NCBI RefSeq assembly: GCF_029906345.1 | Contig: NZ_JARYGY010000002.1 | Location: 213,801 to 277,800, forward strand | Length of the DNA stretch: 64,000 bases | Direction of reading: 5' to 3' | Source of the DNA: Aquimarina mycalae | Lineage (GTDB): Bacteria > Bacteroidota > Bacteroidia > Flavobacteriales > Flavobacteriaceae | In this document: piece by piece, positions 46,841 through 56,489 of the stretch | Layout: every line of letters begins with the position of its first letter | Numbering within the stretch: position 1 is the first letter of the stretch | Program-made: the position numbers and the translations under genes | The notes under the pieces: model-generated | Databases searched by the model: none | The model's input: only the letters and a program-made list of their open reading frames with translations | Told to the model about the DNA's origin: nothing

Positions 46841-46971
46841 AAACTATAAAAAACCATTCTTAGTTCCATAAATCTCCTCTTATTCTACAAAACACTTATT
46901 TCTATTAGATTAACTATTTTTCTACAGCTACATTTATTGCGATAAAAATAAAAAACGCGAACAGAAAATTA

Positions 46972-46979
46972 TATTTTTG
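46972..46979 (+). promoter_or_regulatory. Candidate -7 box of the HTH regulator gene
   Basis: TATTTTTG matches TAnnTTTG and overlaps the first bases of the TTGTGATAATCGCAA palindrome. Confidence 0.5.
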
Positions 46980-46991
46980 TGATAATCGCAA
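46977..46991. promoter_or_regulatory. TTGTGATAATCGCAA palindrome (copy 4), autoregulatory candidate
   Basis: A 15-bp palindrome with one mismatched arm position. It overlaps the -7 box of the HTH gene that begins 67 bp downstream, a layout expected for self-repression. Confidence 0.5.
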
Positions 46992-47058
46992 AATTTAACT
47001 TATTTTTCTATTTTACTTTACACCTTTCTAACACCCATCAATCATCAAAAAAACGAAA

Positions 47059-48027
47059 ATGGTACAAGAAAACTTCTTAGAACTCATTAAGAAACAAATT
47101 AGCTCTAAAACTTCTTTAATAGATGAAGTAGCGACTGCTTTGGACATAAGCTATGACGCCGCACATCGAAGAATAAGTAAGAAAAGTAAATTATCTTTAG
47201 AAGAAGGTGTTACCCTAGCTAAATATTTTAATTTATCAATAGATCAATTATTTTCTAGTGAAGATGAACATATTGTGGCCGTAAAAAAAACGGCTCCTGT
47301 TCAGGATATGGATAGTTTATTGGCTTATTACGAGAATTCATACAAGTCATTATCGCCGCTAATCAACAATCCAGAAGTAGAAATGATCTATTCTGCTAAA
47401 GATTTACCCATCTTTTATACTTCTGACGACAATTTACTTTCTAAGTTCAAAATGTATGTATGGTTAAAAATTATGGATTCTGGACTAGGTGATATCAAGT
47501 TTACAGGATTTAACCCATCTTTATCGCTTCTTGAAGCCGCTAAACGTTTGGGCAATATGTACAATGACCTTAATTGCGTAGAGATATGGGATATCACAAC
47601 TATAAATAGTACACTAAAACAAATACATTTTTATTTTGAGTCCAACGCTCTTTCTTCTAAAGATGCTTTAGAAATATGTGATAATCTTGGAGAATTAATT
47701 AATAAAATTTCAAAAAAAATAACAGAACAAAAAGATAATTTTAAGTTTTATTATAATGAATTGTTACTTATGAATAATCGGGTTTTAGTAAAAACACCTA
47801 CAGAAAGATCCTTATATGTACCTTTTACAATTCTTTCATATTATAGAACTAACGATGTGATTACCTGTGACCAAGCAGAGCAATTTTTAACGATCCAAAT
47901 GGAAGGATCTAAATTATTAAGTACCGCAGGAGAAAAAGAAAGAAATCTATTTTTTAATAAAATACATAAAAAGATAGATGCACTACGCTCACTAATTATT
48001 GCAAAAAACGTTTTAGAGTTTGAATAA
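47059..48027 (+). CDS. Helix-turn-helix transcriptional regulator (BetR-like)
   Basis: A 322-aa regulator. The N-terminal 70 residues form an XRE/BetR-like HTH (SLIDEVATALDISYDAAHRR, KLSLEEGVTLAKYFNLSIDQ). The remainder is a helical domain of unknown ligand with KFKMYVWLKIMDSG and FTGFNPSLSLLEAAKRL. No membrane segment is seen. The TTGTGATAA sites in its own promoter and at three other places in this block make it the leading candidate to bind them. Confidence 0.8.
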   Translation: MVQENFLELIKKQISSKTSLIDEVATALDISYDAAHRRISKKSKLSLEEGVTLAKYFNLSIDQLFSSEDEHIVAVKKTAPVQDMDSLLAYYENSYKSLSPLINNPEVEMIYSAKDLPIFYTSDDNLLSKFKMYVWLKIMDSGLGDIKFTGFNPSLSLLEAAKRLGNMYNDLNCVEIWDITTINSTLKQIHFYFESNALSSKDALEICDNLGELINKISKKITEQKDNFKFYYNELLLMNNRVLVKTPTERSLYVPFTILSYYRTNDVITCDQAEQFLTIQMEGSKLLSTAGEKERNLFFNKIHKKIDALRSLIIAKNVLEFE

Positions 48028-48199
48028 TTTTGTAATCAAACAGTCGGATAAACGACTAATTAATTGAGTTTATTTAGTGCTAAAGAAGATAAATTGAAAA
48101 ATAAATTTACTTTTTTGTAACATTTTAATAATGCATTACGTATAATAAATAAAAGCAAAGCCCTAAATATTCACAAATAAAATTTCAAGGATAACATAG

Positions 48200-49063
48200 A
48201 TGAGACAACTTAAAATTACGAAGCAGGTAACGAATCGTGAAACTGCATCGCTAGATAAGTATTTGCAGGAAATAGGTAAAGTAGATCTTATTACCGCAGA
48301 TGAAGAGGTAGAATTAGCTCAGCGAATAAAAGCTGGTGATGAAAGAGCCCTTGAAAAATTGACTAAAGCGAATTTACGATTTGTGGTATCGGTTGCAAAA
48401 CAATACCAAAATCAAGGACTTACACTACCTGATTTAATTAATGAAGGGAACTTAGGATTGATCAAGGCTGCAAAACGTTTTGATGAAACCAGAGGTTTTA
48501 AATTCATTTCTTATGCAGTATGGTGGATTCGTCAATCTATTTTGCAGGCTTTGGCGGAGCAATCTCGTATTGTACGTTTACCTTTAAATAAAATTGGATC
48601 TATTAATAAGATCAATAAAACATATGCGTTCTTAGAGCAATCTCACGAACGTCCTCCAAGTGCAGAAGAAATTGCAAAGGAGTTAGATATGACAATTAAT
48701 GACGTAAAAGAGTCTATGAAAAACTCTGGTCGTCACGTAAGTATGGATGCTCCTCTTGTAGAAGGAGAAGATTCTAACTTGTATGATGTATTGAATTCTG
48801 GTGAATCTCCTAATCCAGATAGATCATTATTACACGAATCTCTTCGTACAGAAATAGAAAGAGCATTAGAAACACTTACTCCAAGAGAGGCTGATGTAAT
48901 ACGTTTATATTTTGGTCTTGGAGATCAACATCCAATGACTCTAGAAGAAATTGGAGAAACTTTTGACCTAACACGTGAACGTGTTCGTCAAATTAAAGAA
49001 AAAGCAATTCGTAGATTAAAACATACATCTCGTAGTAAAATTTTAAAAACTTATTTAGGATAA
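48200..49063 (+). CDS. rpoD: Primary RNA polymerase sigma factor RpoD (SigA)
   Basis: Housekeeping sigma factor of 287 aa, the short Bacteroidota form without region 1.1. Region 1.2 is in [20 protein letters not shown], region 2 in [20 protein letters not shown] and [20 protein letters not shown], region 3 in [15 protein letters not shown], and region 4 in [20 protein letters not shown] followed by [11 protein letters not shown]. It reads the TAnnTTTG promoters seen in this window. Single gene. Confidence 0.97.
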   Translation: MRQLKITKQVTNRETASLDKYLQEIGKVDLITADEEVELAQRIKAGDERALEKLTKANLRFVVSVAKQYQNQGLTLPDLINEGNLGLIKAAKRFDETRGFKFISYAVWWIRQSILQALAEQSRIVRLPLNKIGSINKINKTYAFLEQSHERPPSAEEIAKELDMTINDVKESMKNSGRHVSMDAPLVEGEDSNLYDVLNSGESPNPDRSLLHESLRTEIERALETLTPREADVIRLYFGLGDQHPMTLEEIGETFDLTRERVRQIKEKAIRRLKHTSRSKILKTYLG

Positions 49064-49090
49064 CTTTTAATTTCCTAAATTGCGATTACA

Positions 49091-49120
49091 AACAGTTTAT
49101 AACATAACTGTTCGTTTTTT
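49091..49120 (+). terminator. Rho-independent terminator of rpoD
   Basis: AACAGTT pairs with AACTGTT and is followed by CGTTTTTT. This weaker stem lies before a second one. Confidence 0.7.
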
Positions 49121-49132
49121 GATTGATGAATG

Positions 49133-49160
49133 ACCTCCGGCTGATTACCGGAGGTTTTTT
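49133..49160 (+). terminator. Second rho-independent terminator after rpoD
   Basis: CCTCCGG pairs with CCGGAGG across a 7-nt loop, followed by six T. Confidence 0.9.
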
Positions 49161-49283
49161 CATGAGGGCATTCTATCACTACATTATGGTTAAACCATAA
49201 CATATTAATTTTCAAGCCAATAAAGAATAAAATATTAATCTTTAGAGCCAAAAATCTGTATCTTTAAATAAGAACCAGATACT

Positions 49284-49691
49284 ATGTGGCAAACCATAAG
49301 TTATGTAAGCACAGCGAATGCATCCTTAACTAATTCTGATATGGATGAGTTATTTGAATTTGTTAGAATAAATAATAACAATCTAAACATAACAGGTATA
49401 CTAATGTATTCTGATGGTAATTTTTTTCAAGTACTAGAAGGAGAAAAAGATCAAGTGGATAGTTTGTTCAAAAAAATACAACAAGATTCCAGGCACCATA
49501 ATGTTATTAAAATTTTTGATCGAGAAATAACCAGTTGTTCATTCTCAGAATATCATTCCTCTTTTAAAGTACTAGGAAAGAATTATGATCACGGAGAATT
49601 ACAGCATTTTTTAAAAGAAGAGAAATTTCATAATCCAGAAAATTTTAAAAACATCTTCTACTTAGCCAATAAATTCTTGAAACTTTCTTAA
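49284..49691 (+). CDS. BLUF-domain blue-light sensor (copy 1)
   Basis: Blue-light receptor using FAD, 135 aa. The photocycle residues are present: Tyr7 (ISYVST), Asn31 (six before the TG of NITGILMY) and Gln49 (FFQVLEGE). After the domain comes a short tail, NPENFKNIFYLANKFLKLS, and no effector domain. The next gene is a paralog with the same tail. The output partner is unknown. Confidence 0.92.
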   Translation: MWQTISYVSTANASLTNSDMDELFEFVRINNNNLNITGILMYSDGNFFQVLEGEKDQVDSLFKKIQQDSRHHNVIKIFDREITSCSFSEYHSSFKVLGKNYDHGELQHFLKEEKFHNPENFKNIFYLANKFLKLS

Positions 49692-49828
49692 GAAAAATTT
49701 CGTAGTTAACTTTCTCGTACAAATCACTTATAAGGAAATATACAAACGAGATAAACGAATGTTAAAAATAAAATTTAACAAAAAAATTCCCCAAAAAAAA
49801 CTTAACTTGTAGTATACAAAAAAATGAT

Positions 49829-50233
49829 ATGCTGTATACTATATCTTATGTGAGCACTTCCTCTAAACTTTCTGATTTTCAAATTAATGAATTGTTATAT
49901 ACCGCAAAGTTAAAAAACGAAGAAGTGGGTGTTACCGGAATTTTGATGCATTCTAATCAAAATTTTTTCCAAATACTTGAGGGAGATAAAAAAATTGTAC
50001 AAGGTCTTTACTCGAAAATAGAAAGAGATGTAAGACATTCTAATTTAATTAAAATACTTGATCGAAAAATTAATACTCCTTCCTTTACAAGCTTTCAAAA
50101 TACCTATACTATAGTTCATCGCGAAAAAGATTATGCAGAGTTGCAACAATTTCTTGAGGCAGAAAAAACATACAACCCAAAAAACTTTAAAAACATTTCA
50201 TACCTAGCCAATAAATTTATGAAGCTTTCATAG
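49829..50233 (+). CDS. BLUF-domain blue-light sensor (copy 2)
   Basis: Paralog of the preceding gene, 134 aa. Tyr7 (ISYVST), Asn30 (KNEEVGVTG) and Gln48 (FFQILEGD) are conserved, so it should be photoactive. Beta-strand Tyr of copy 1 (LMYSDG) is His here (LMHSNQ). The C-terminal tail NPKNFKNISYLANKFMKLS nearly equals that of copy 1. A tandem duplication with divergence is likely. There is a 137-bp gap between the copies. Confidence 0.92.
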   Translation: MLYTISYVSTSSKLSDFQINELLYTAKLKNEEVGVTGILMHSNQNFFQILEGDKKIVQGLYSKIERDVRHSNLIKILDRKINTPSFTSFQNTYTIVHREKDYAELQQFLEAEKTYNPKNFKNISYLANKFMKLS

Positions 50234-50256
50234 CTAGTAGTTTAAAACTTAAATAG

Positions 50257-50264
50257 TATTTTTG
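50257..50264 (+). promoter_or_regulatory. Candidate -7 box of rpe
   Basis: TATTTTTG matches TAnnTTTG, 19 bp before the rpe start. Confidence 0.45.
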
Positions 50265-50283
50265 CCAGAAACAACACAATTTT

Positions 50284-50943
50284 ATGGCTTCAAAATTAAT
50301 TGCTCCTTCTGTATTAGCTGCAGATTTTGCTAATTTACAACGTGATGTAGAAATGATCAATAGCAGCGATGCAGATTGGTTTCATATTGATATAATGGAT
50401 GGCGTTTTTGTTCCCAATATTTCTTTTGGCATGCCAGTTTTAAGAGATATCGTAAAACACGCTACAAAGACTATCGACGTACATCTAATGATCGTAGATC
50501 CAGACAGATATATAAAGACTTTTGCAGATTTGGGAAGCAACATACTCACAGTTCACTATGAAGCATGTACACATCTTCACAGAACCCTACAAGCCATAAA
50601 AGCAGAAGGCATGAAAGCTGGTGTAGCAATAAATCCTCATACGAATGTAAACCTATTAGAAGACACTATTAAGGATATAGATTTAGTATGTATTATGAGT
50701 GTGAATCCAGGATTTGGTGGGCAGTCATTTATAGAAAATACCTATAAAAAAGTGCAACAACTTAAAGAAATTATTGATCGCAATAATGCTAATACACTGA
50801 TAGAAATTGATGGAGGAGTCACTAACAAAAATGCAAAACAATTAGTGGATGCTGGAGCTGATGTCCTAGTAGCTGGAAGCTACGTTTTTAAGAGTACAGA
50901 TCCTAATCAAACAATAAAAGGATTGAAAGAGATGATTTCTTAA
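50284..50943 (+). CDS. rpe: Ribulose-phosphate 3-epimerase
   Basis: Interconverts ribulose-5-phosphate and xylulose-5-phosphate in the pentose phosphate pathway. 219-aa TIM barrel. Signatures: SVLAADFANLQRDVEMIN, WFHIDIMDGVFVPNISFG, IDVHLMIVDPDRY, MSVNPGFGGQSFI, IEIDGGVTNKNA and AGSYVFKS. Its last base overlaps the start of the next gene. Confidence 0.96.
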   Translation: MASKLIAPSVLAADFANLQRDVEMINSSDADWFHIDIMDGVFVPNISFGMPVLRDIVKHATKTIDVHLMIVDPDRYIKTFADLGSNILTVHYEACTHLHRTLQAIKAEGMKAGVAINPHTNVNLLEDTIKDIDLVCIMSVNPGFGGQSFIENTYKKVQQLKEIIDRNNANTLIEIDGGVTNKNAKQLVDAGADVLVAGSYVFKSTDPNQTIKGLKEMIS

Positions 50944-51908
50944 TGAAACATATAGATCTTATAATAATTGGTGGTGGTCCTATAGGTATTGCCTGTGGTC
51001 TTGAGGCTAAGAAAAAAGGTATTAATTATCTTATAATAGAAAAAGGTCCTATAGTTAATTCTCTTTTTAACTATCCTATAAATATGCAGTTTTTCTCTTC
51101 GTCCGAGAAACTTGAGATAGATGAAATACCTTTTATCAGTAATGAAGCTAAACCTAAAAGAAACGAAGCATTAGAATACTATCGAAGAATAGTTACATCT
51201 AATGATTTGAACATGAATCTTTTTGAAAAAGTAAATGTAGTTGAAAAAACGGAAAATACTTTCTACATAAAAACCGAAAAACAACAGTATACAGCTTCAT
51301 ATGTTATTTTAGCGACAGGTTTTTATGACATCCCAAATACCATGAATGTTCCTGGAGAGGAATTATCCAAAGTATCACATTATTACAAAGACCCTCATTT
51401 TTTTGCAAAACAAAAATTAGCCGTCATTGGTGCAAGTAATTCTGCCGTAGATGCTGCATTAGAATGTTATCGCAAAGGAGCAGATGTAACCATGATTGTG
51501 AGAAGTCCCGAAATCGGTAAGCGTGTAAAATATTGGGTAAAACCTGATATAGAAAATAGAATTGCAGAAGGCAGTATCAAAGCATACTTTAATGCTAAAG
51601 TTAAAGAAATTTTGTCTGATCAAATTATAATCAACACTCCTTCTGGAGAAGTTGAATTAGAAAATGATTATGTTTTAGCATTAACTGGTTATACACCAAA
51701 CTTTGATTTCCTAAAAAAAATTGGCATTCAACTTTCTGATGATGAGAAACTTTATCCTCAATATCATAAAGAAACTATGGAGTCTAATATAAACAACCTA
51801 TACCTTGCAGGCGTTATTTGTGGTGGAATGGATACCCATGTTTGGTTTATAGAAAACTCCAGAATTCATGCAAAGACGATTATTGAGCATATCATCTCAA
51901 AAAAATAA
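50943..51908 (+). CDS. YpdA family bacillithiol disulfide reductase (Bdr)
   Basis: NADPH-dependent flavin reductase of 321 aa. The FAD site is DLIIIGGGPIGIACGLEAKK, the NADPH site KLAVIGASNSAVDAALECYR, and the second FAD motif NLYLAGVICGG. IINMQFFSSSEKLE-like NMQFFSSSEKLEI is typical of the YpdA/Bdr family rather than thioredoxin reductase; the CxxC motif of the latter is absent. The start overlaps rpe by 1 bp and a DinB gene follows after 1 bp. Confidence 0.88.
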   Translation: MKHIDLIIIGGGPIGIACGLEAKKKGINYLIIEKGPIVNSLFNYPINMQFFSSSEKLEIDEIPFISNEAKPKRNEALEYYRRIVTSNDLNMNLFEKVNVVEKTENTFYIKTEKQQYTASYVILATGFYDIPNTMNVPGEELSKVSHYYKDPHFFAKQKLAVIGASNSAVDAALECYRKGADVTMIVRSPEIGKRVKYWVKPDIENRIAEGSIKAYFNAKVKEILSDQIIINTPSGEVELENDYVLALTGYTPNFDFLKKIGIQLSDDEKLYPQYHKETMESNINNLYLAGVICGGMDTHVWFIENSRIHAKTIIEHIISKK

Positions 51909-51909
51909 G

Positions 51910-52434
51910 ATGTTCGCAAAGGATCCTATAGCAATATTTAAAAAAAGATCTGAAACATGGTTACAGGATCTTGAGCATTATGATCAAGAAAAATTATATC
52001 ATAAACCATCATCGGATCAATGGTGTTTGGCAGAGTTATATGATCATATTATAAGAGTTGCAAAAACGTATCAAATTCCGAATTTTCACAGATGTATCCA
52101 AAATGACATCAAAGAAGGAAAATCAAAAAATAGTGCAGCATACTTAATTTTTAATTTTAATTTTCTACCTTCTAGAACGATTAAAATGGAATCTTTTCCT
52201 CCAAAAATAGTATCCAATTTTACTCCTGAAATACTAGAAAGAGATATCTTAGAAAATAATTTTAGAGAATTCATTATAGAAATTTTAGCAAAAGAATCTC
52301 TGTTACACCAATGTGATCGAGCTATAAAACACAATCATCCTTTCTTTGGAATGATCAACGCTGTAGAATGGTTTTCCTTAATTGAAATACATATGCGACA
52401 TCATGAATCCCAAAAGAAACGATTAGAACTTTGA
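51910..52434 (+). CDS. DinB/YfiT-like four-helix protein
   Basis: A 174-aa DinB-superfamily protein. The metal-binding His are visible in SSDQWCLAELYDHIIRVA (first) and WFSLIEIHMRHHESQ (second pair). The superfamily includes thiol S-transferases such as bacillithiol transferase BstA, and the 1-bp gap to a putative bacillithiol disulfide reductase supports thiol metabolism. The activity itself is inferred. The start at 51910 avoids overlap with the upstream gene. Confidence 0.8.
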   Translation: MFAKDPIAIFKKRSETWLQDLEHYDQEKLYHKPSSDQWCLAELYDHIIRVAKTYQIPNFHRCIQNDIKEGKSKNSAAYLIFNFNFLPSRTIKMESFPPKIVSNFTPEILERDILENNFREFIIEILAKESLLHQCDRAIKHNHPFFGMINAVEWFSLIEIHMRHHESQKKRLEL

Positions 52435-52544
52435 CACTCTTGTCAATTTTAGGTTTTTATTAGGTTACTTATACATTCTAAATTTTATTTTTAAAGTGTT
52501 TTAAAAACAATAATTGCTAACTTGAGCATAATAAAAGTCCAAAG

Positions 52545-53675
52545 ATGCAAGAAAATACGATCCCATCTTTTGATACCTGGACTTCCATTTTTCTATTGGT
52601 AAGTTCTTTAGGGTTCTTTTTAAGTATCATTTTAGGTACACGAAAAAACAGTAGGAAGAATAATCTTCCTATTATTTTGTTGATTCTAGGGTTTTCTTTA
52701 ATATTAGTGTACTATGTATTAATCTGGACTAGGTATAGAGCAGTATATCCATATTTATACTTTTTTGACACTAGTTGGTACCTAGCATTTGGTCCATTAC
52801 TCTATAGCTATATCACCAAGTTTTATAGCAACACTTTTAAAGTAAAGTGGTATCATTTTATTCCTGCATTACTCTGTTTTGTAATGAATGGGTTCTATTT
52901 CATAAAAACACAAGGTTTCCTGGAGATAAAAGAATATAAAAATGAACCTATACTTTATTTTTTAGAAGTAATAAATTATCCTTGGCTCGCTGCTTTATCT
53001 TTTATCATTTACCTCATTACTATCAAAGATTTTATCACATTTCACAAAGGGGAAAACGAATCTCAATATCAAAATACCCGAAAAAAGTGGTCTGATTTTC
53101 TTTTAAACTTATTTTTCGTCTTTGCTATGGCTTATATAAGTTACTATGTACTTGTAAGGTTCTCTTTTTTCAGTATTCATTGGGATTACGCAATATCTTT
53201 CTCGATGTCTATTGGGATTTATGCAATTGGCTATATGGTTTATAAAGAACCCTCAATTTTTAATGGAGAATTATTATCGAATTTGTTTTTAAGAGAAATA
53301 GATTCCCACGAGTTTACAGATACTACTAAAGAAGAATTTTATTCTAAACTACTTACTCATATTACTATTAACAAACCATATTTAGATAATAATCTTAGAT
53401 TAGTACAATTAGCAGATGATGTTGGTTTCTCAAGTCATACCTTATCAAAAATAATTAATGAAAAGGCAAATAAAAACTTCAATCAATTTATAAATGAATA
53501 CAGATTAGAAGAAGCCAAAAAATTACTTTTAGAAGATATTTCCTCAAGCATAAAAACGATATACTTTGATGTTGGTTTTAACAACAAAGCGACATTCAAC
53601 AATGCTTTCAAAAATAAATACCACTGTACTCCTTCAGAATATAAAAGAAAGCACTTACACGTACAAAATCATTAA
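52545..53675 (+). CDS. AraC family regulator with membrane-embedded N-terminus
   Basis: A 376-aa protein. About seven TM helices occupy residues 10-245 (TSIFLLVSSLGFFLSIILG, IILLILGFSLILVYYVLIW and others). A C-terminal AraC DNA-binding domain (about 275-376) has two HTH units: LRLVQLADDVGFSSHTLSKI and SSIKTIYFDVGFNNKATFNN. The design suggests sensing in or through the membrane with direct promoter output. The ligand is unknown. Confidence 0.88.
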   Translation: MQENTIPSFDTWTSIFLLVSSLGFFLSIILGTRKNSRKNNLPIILLILGFSLILVYYVLIWTRYRAVYPYLYFFDTSWYLAFGPLLYSYITKFYSNTFKVKWYHFIPALLCFVMNGFYFIKTQGFLEIKEYKNEPILYFLEVINYPWLAALSFIIYLITIKDFITFHKGENESQYQNTRKKWSDFLLNLFFVFAMAYISYYVLVRFSFFSIHWDYAISFSMSIGIYAIGYMVYKEPSIFNGELLSNLFLREIDSHEFTDTTKEEFYSKLLTHITINKPYLDNNLRLVQLADDVGFSSHTLSKIINEKANKNFNQFINEYRLEEAKKLLLEDISSSIKTIYFDVGFNNKATFNNAFKNKYHCTPSEYKRKHLHVQNH

Positions 53676-53759
53676 AAAAAGTAAAGAATTATAATTCTAA
53701 ACCACTATGCTCAACGTTTTATAGAATTTTATCTTCATAATTCTTAAAACTATATCACG

Positions 53760-55535
53760 ATGAGATCATTAATTTTACTTACGTATTGCTGCATTACATT
53801 TAATTGTTTTGCACAAAATTTCAACTTAGTAACAGATGCAAACAATCCTATTATTTCTGAACCAACCATTGCAGGAACGTATTTCGGTACTTCATGGACT
53901 GATATTGATAATGATGGATATTTAGACTTATTTTACGCTGGATCTATTTACAGAAATCTTGGCAATGGAAACTTTGAAATTGCTAATACAGAAACTCCGA
54001 TACCCATAGCAACTTCATTAAATGGTTGTAGCTGGGCAGATTATCAAAATGATGGTGATTTAGATTTAATATATTCTAGATTTACAGCTCCATCTACATT
54101 GCAAACTAGAATTTACACTAATGATGGTACGGGTCAATTTACAGAAATTAACACCGTTTTAAATAATATTAATTCTGCCACTTGGAGTGTACAATGGTGC
54201 GATTACAATAATGATAGTTATGTTGATTTTATACTAACATTTGCAGATTTATTTCTGGGACCTAATAACCACTTCCCTAACCGACTGTATAGAGGTAATA
54301 GTGATGGAACATTTACCGAAGTAACCGAAAATTATGAATTTCTTACCACACTCGCTCCATATACAGTATCTAATTGGACGGATTACGATGAAGATGGCGA
54401 TATAGATTTGTTTATTGCAAGTGGTCCTGCAGCGGGTCCTAATGGAATTGCAGCAGACTTCTTATACAAAAATCTACAGATAGAAACGGGAAATGAAGGA
54501 TTTGAAAAATTATCAAATTCAGACCTTTCGTTTGCAGAAGAACTTCAGGATGGGCAATGTTATAATGCTATTGATTACGACAACGATGGTGATTTGGATA
54601 TCTGTTTAACAAATTATTCTGGAACAACAAACAAATTTTACGTTAATAATGCTGGAACTTATGTAAAAACTGATGTCCCTTTTACCAATGGAAACACCAG
54701 TAATTTATCTAATGCTTGGGGAGATTTTGATAATGATGGAGATTTAGATGTTATCATAACGGCATCTAGTCCTACTGGAAGTGGATATTTCAAAAATAAT
54801 GGCGATGGCACATTTACTGAGAGTGGTTCTAACCTGATCAACGCAGCGATATCAAGCGGTTCTACTGGAACAACTATAGGCGATTATGACAACGATGGTG
54901 ATCTTGATTTTTTTGTTGTTGGTCGTGGAGTAAAAGGGCTTTTCAGGAATGATCTCACTGTCAAGAATCATTTTGTAAACTTTAAATTAGTGGGTAATCT
55001 TTCAAACAAAGCTGGATTAGGAGCACGATTAGAACTAAAGGCAAAAATTAAAGGTAGGTACGTAACTCAAAAAAGAGAAGTTTCTGCTTCTAATACCTTT
55101 ATGGGACACAATAGCTTAAGAGCTCATTTTGGTCTAGGAAGAGCAGGTAGAATTGATAAATTAACAATATACTGGCCATCTGGAACCATCGATACGTTTA
55201 ATAATCTTAGGGTAAATCAATTTTACACAATAGAAGAAGGAAAACCTCTGCCGAATCGTCCCGTCAAAAAAAAAGTCAGTAGTATTAATCCAGAAGTCAT
55301 TATGTTTCCTAATCCTTCAAAAAACAATGTACAAATCACTATTAAAAACAGCGTTAATAGTAATAGCCCGATTCTTGTTAAAACAGTCGATATTATGGGT
55401 CGTATAGTTTCAAAAACAAACTTTGAAGTCAATGAAAATATCATTTTAGACACCTCCAAATTATCACAGGGGAATTATTTAATACAGATCGAAGTCGATA
55501 GAAAAACCTTTACAGAAAAGTTGGTGATTCAATAA
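53760..55535 (+). CDS. FG-GAP/VCBS repeat protein with UnbV-ASPIC domain and T9SS sorting signal
   Basis: A 591-aa secreted protein with signal peptide ending at NCFAQ. At least seven calcium-binding FG-GAP/VCBS repeats are visible (DIDNDGYLDLFY, DYQNDGDLDLIY, DYNNDSYVDFIL, DYDEDGDIDLFI, DYDNDGDLDICL, DFDNDGDLDVII, DYDNDGDLDFFV). An ASPIC/UnbV domain follows (GLGARLELKAKIKGRY, SLRAHFGLGRAGRIDKL, IYWPSGTID). The last 75 residues (VIMFPNPSKNNVQITI onward) are a T9SS sorting domain. It is probably surface-attached or released; the substrate is unknown. Confidence 0.9.
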   Translation: MRSLILLTYCCITFNCFAQNFNLVTDANNPIISEPTIAGTYFGTSWTDIDNDGYLDLFYAGSIYRNLGNGNFEIANTETPIPIATSLNGCSWADYQNDGDLDLIYSRFTAPSTLQTRIYTNDGTGQFTEINTVLNNINSATWSVQWCDYNNDSYVDFILTFADLFLGPNNHFPNRLYRGNSDGTFTEVTENYEFLTTLAPYTVSNWTDYDEDGDIDLFIASGPAAGPNGIAADFLYKNLQIETGNEGFEKLSNSDLSFAEELQDGQCYNAIDYDNDGDLDICLTNYSGTTNKFYVNNAGTYVKTDVPFTNGNTSNLSNAWGDFDNDGDLDVIITASSPTGSGYFKNNGDGTFTESGSNLINAAISSGSTGTTIGDYDNDGDLDFFVVGRGVKGLFRNDLTVKNHFVNFKLVGNLSNKAGLGARLELKAKIKGRYVTQKREVSASNTFMGHNSLRAHFGLGRAGRIDKLTIYWPSGTIDTFNNLRVNQFYTIEEGKPLPNRPVKKKVSSINPEVIMFPNPSKNNVQITIKNSVNSNSPILVKTVDIMGRIVSKTNFEVNENIILDTSKLSQGNYLIQIEVDRKTFTEKLVIQ

Positions 55536-55545
55536 GGTAGCTATC

Positions 55546-55578
55546 AAAAAAGGCAAGTCTCTAACGGACTTGCCTTTT
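55546..55578. terminator. Bidirectional terminator between convergent genes
   Basis: AAAAAAGGCAAGTC pairs with GACTTGCCTTTT. The stem GGCAAGTC/GACTTGCC is flanked by A and T runs, so it can end both the FG-GAP and BI-1 transcripts. Confidence 0.88.
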
Positions 55579-55597
55579 GTATTTTTAAACAAATATT

Positions 55598-56302
55598 CTA
55601 ATCGTTAGATAAAATACTAAGTATATACCAAAACAGTAACATTAAAGAAGCAAATAATCCTAATGAAGCTCCTACATACTGATCTTCTGAGTATTTATGT
55701 ACCATATTGGAAGTTTGGTATAATATAGAACCCGAAGCTAAAACTACCATTCCTACGCTAAACCATAATCCCAGATTAAATCCAAATAGTAATCCCGCAA
55801 CAATTAATCCCAATGCTATAAAAAACCCAATAGTTAGCATTGATTTTAGAAAAGAGAAATCCTTCTTAGTCAACAAAACTACTCCAGATAATCCTGTAAA
55901 CAAAGCTAACGTCAATATCGCAGCTTGGTTTAATATGTTAGCTCCTCCACTCTCAGCAATCATCATTGCAATTCCGATCAAAGGAATAAAAATAAAAGCT
56001 TCGGCCACAACATACAGAAGAAGACCTAGGTATTGTTTATTGATATCATGAGTTTTATGAGCCATTTTCTCTGCATAATTCGTCGCCAACATAAACCCTC
56101 CTAACATGATCAACCATCTCCATCCTTGTGTCATTGAAAATGCAAAATTCACTAAAGGTTCTATCTGAAAAAACACCCACTCTACTATAACAAATAACAA
56201 TACAGCCATTGCCAAATGCGTATAGGTTTTTTTATAAAAAGCAACTCTTTTTTCGTCAGTAAGCGAACTTACTACAGGTGCTACTTGCTGAAATTCTTCC
56301 AT
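55598..56302 (-). CDS. Bax inhibitor-1/YccA family membrane protein
   Basis: A 234-aa protein with seven TM helices. The family block LSGVVLLTKKDFSFLKSMLT is seen, with FYKKTYTHLAMAVLLFVIVE at the start. BI-1 proteins are proton/Ca2+-related channels or FtsH-interacting proteins (YccA) in bacteria. The specific role here is unknown. Single gene. Confidence 0.9.
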   Translation of the reverse strand: MEEFQQVAPVVSSLTDEKRVAFYKKTYTHLAMAVLLFVIVEWVFFQIEPLVNFAFSMTQGWRWLIMLGGFMLATNYAEKMAHKTHDINKQYLGLLLYVVAEAFIFIPLIGIAMMIAESGGANILNQAAILTLALFTGLSGVVLLTKKDFSFLKSMLTIGFFIALGLIVAGLLFGFNLGLWFSVGMVVLASGSILYQTSNMVHKYSEDQYVGASLGLFASLMLLFWYILSILSND

Positions 56303-56489
56303 TTCTTCATTTTTAAATTAAAATCTTTTAACTTGATAAATATAGTTTTTATCGTTTAATATAAGTACCATAGTCAGGTGAAATGTTACCCCTTGTTTTT
56401 GATTTTTTCATAAATAATATCGCGGCTAACCGAAAATAAACAGCCTCAAAATACAATCACCTGAGGTCCTACTGGTTAAACACTGGTGT

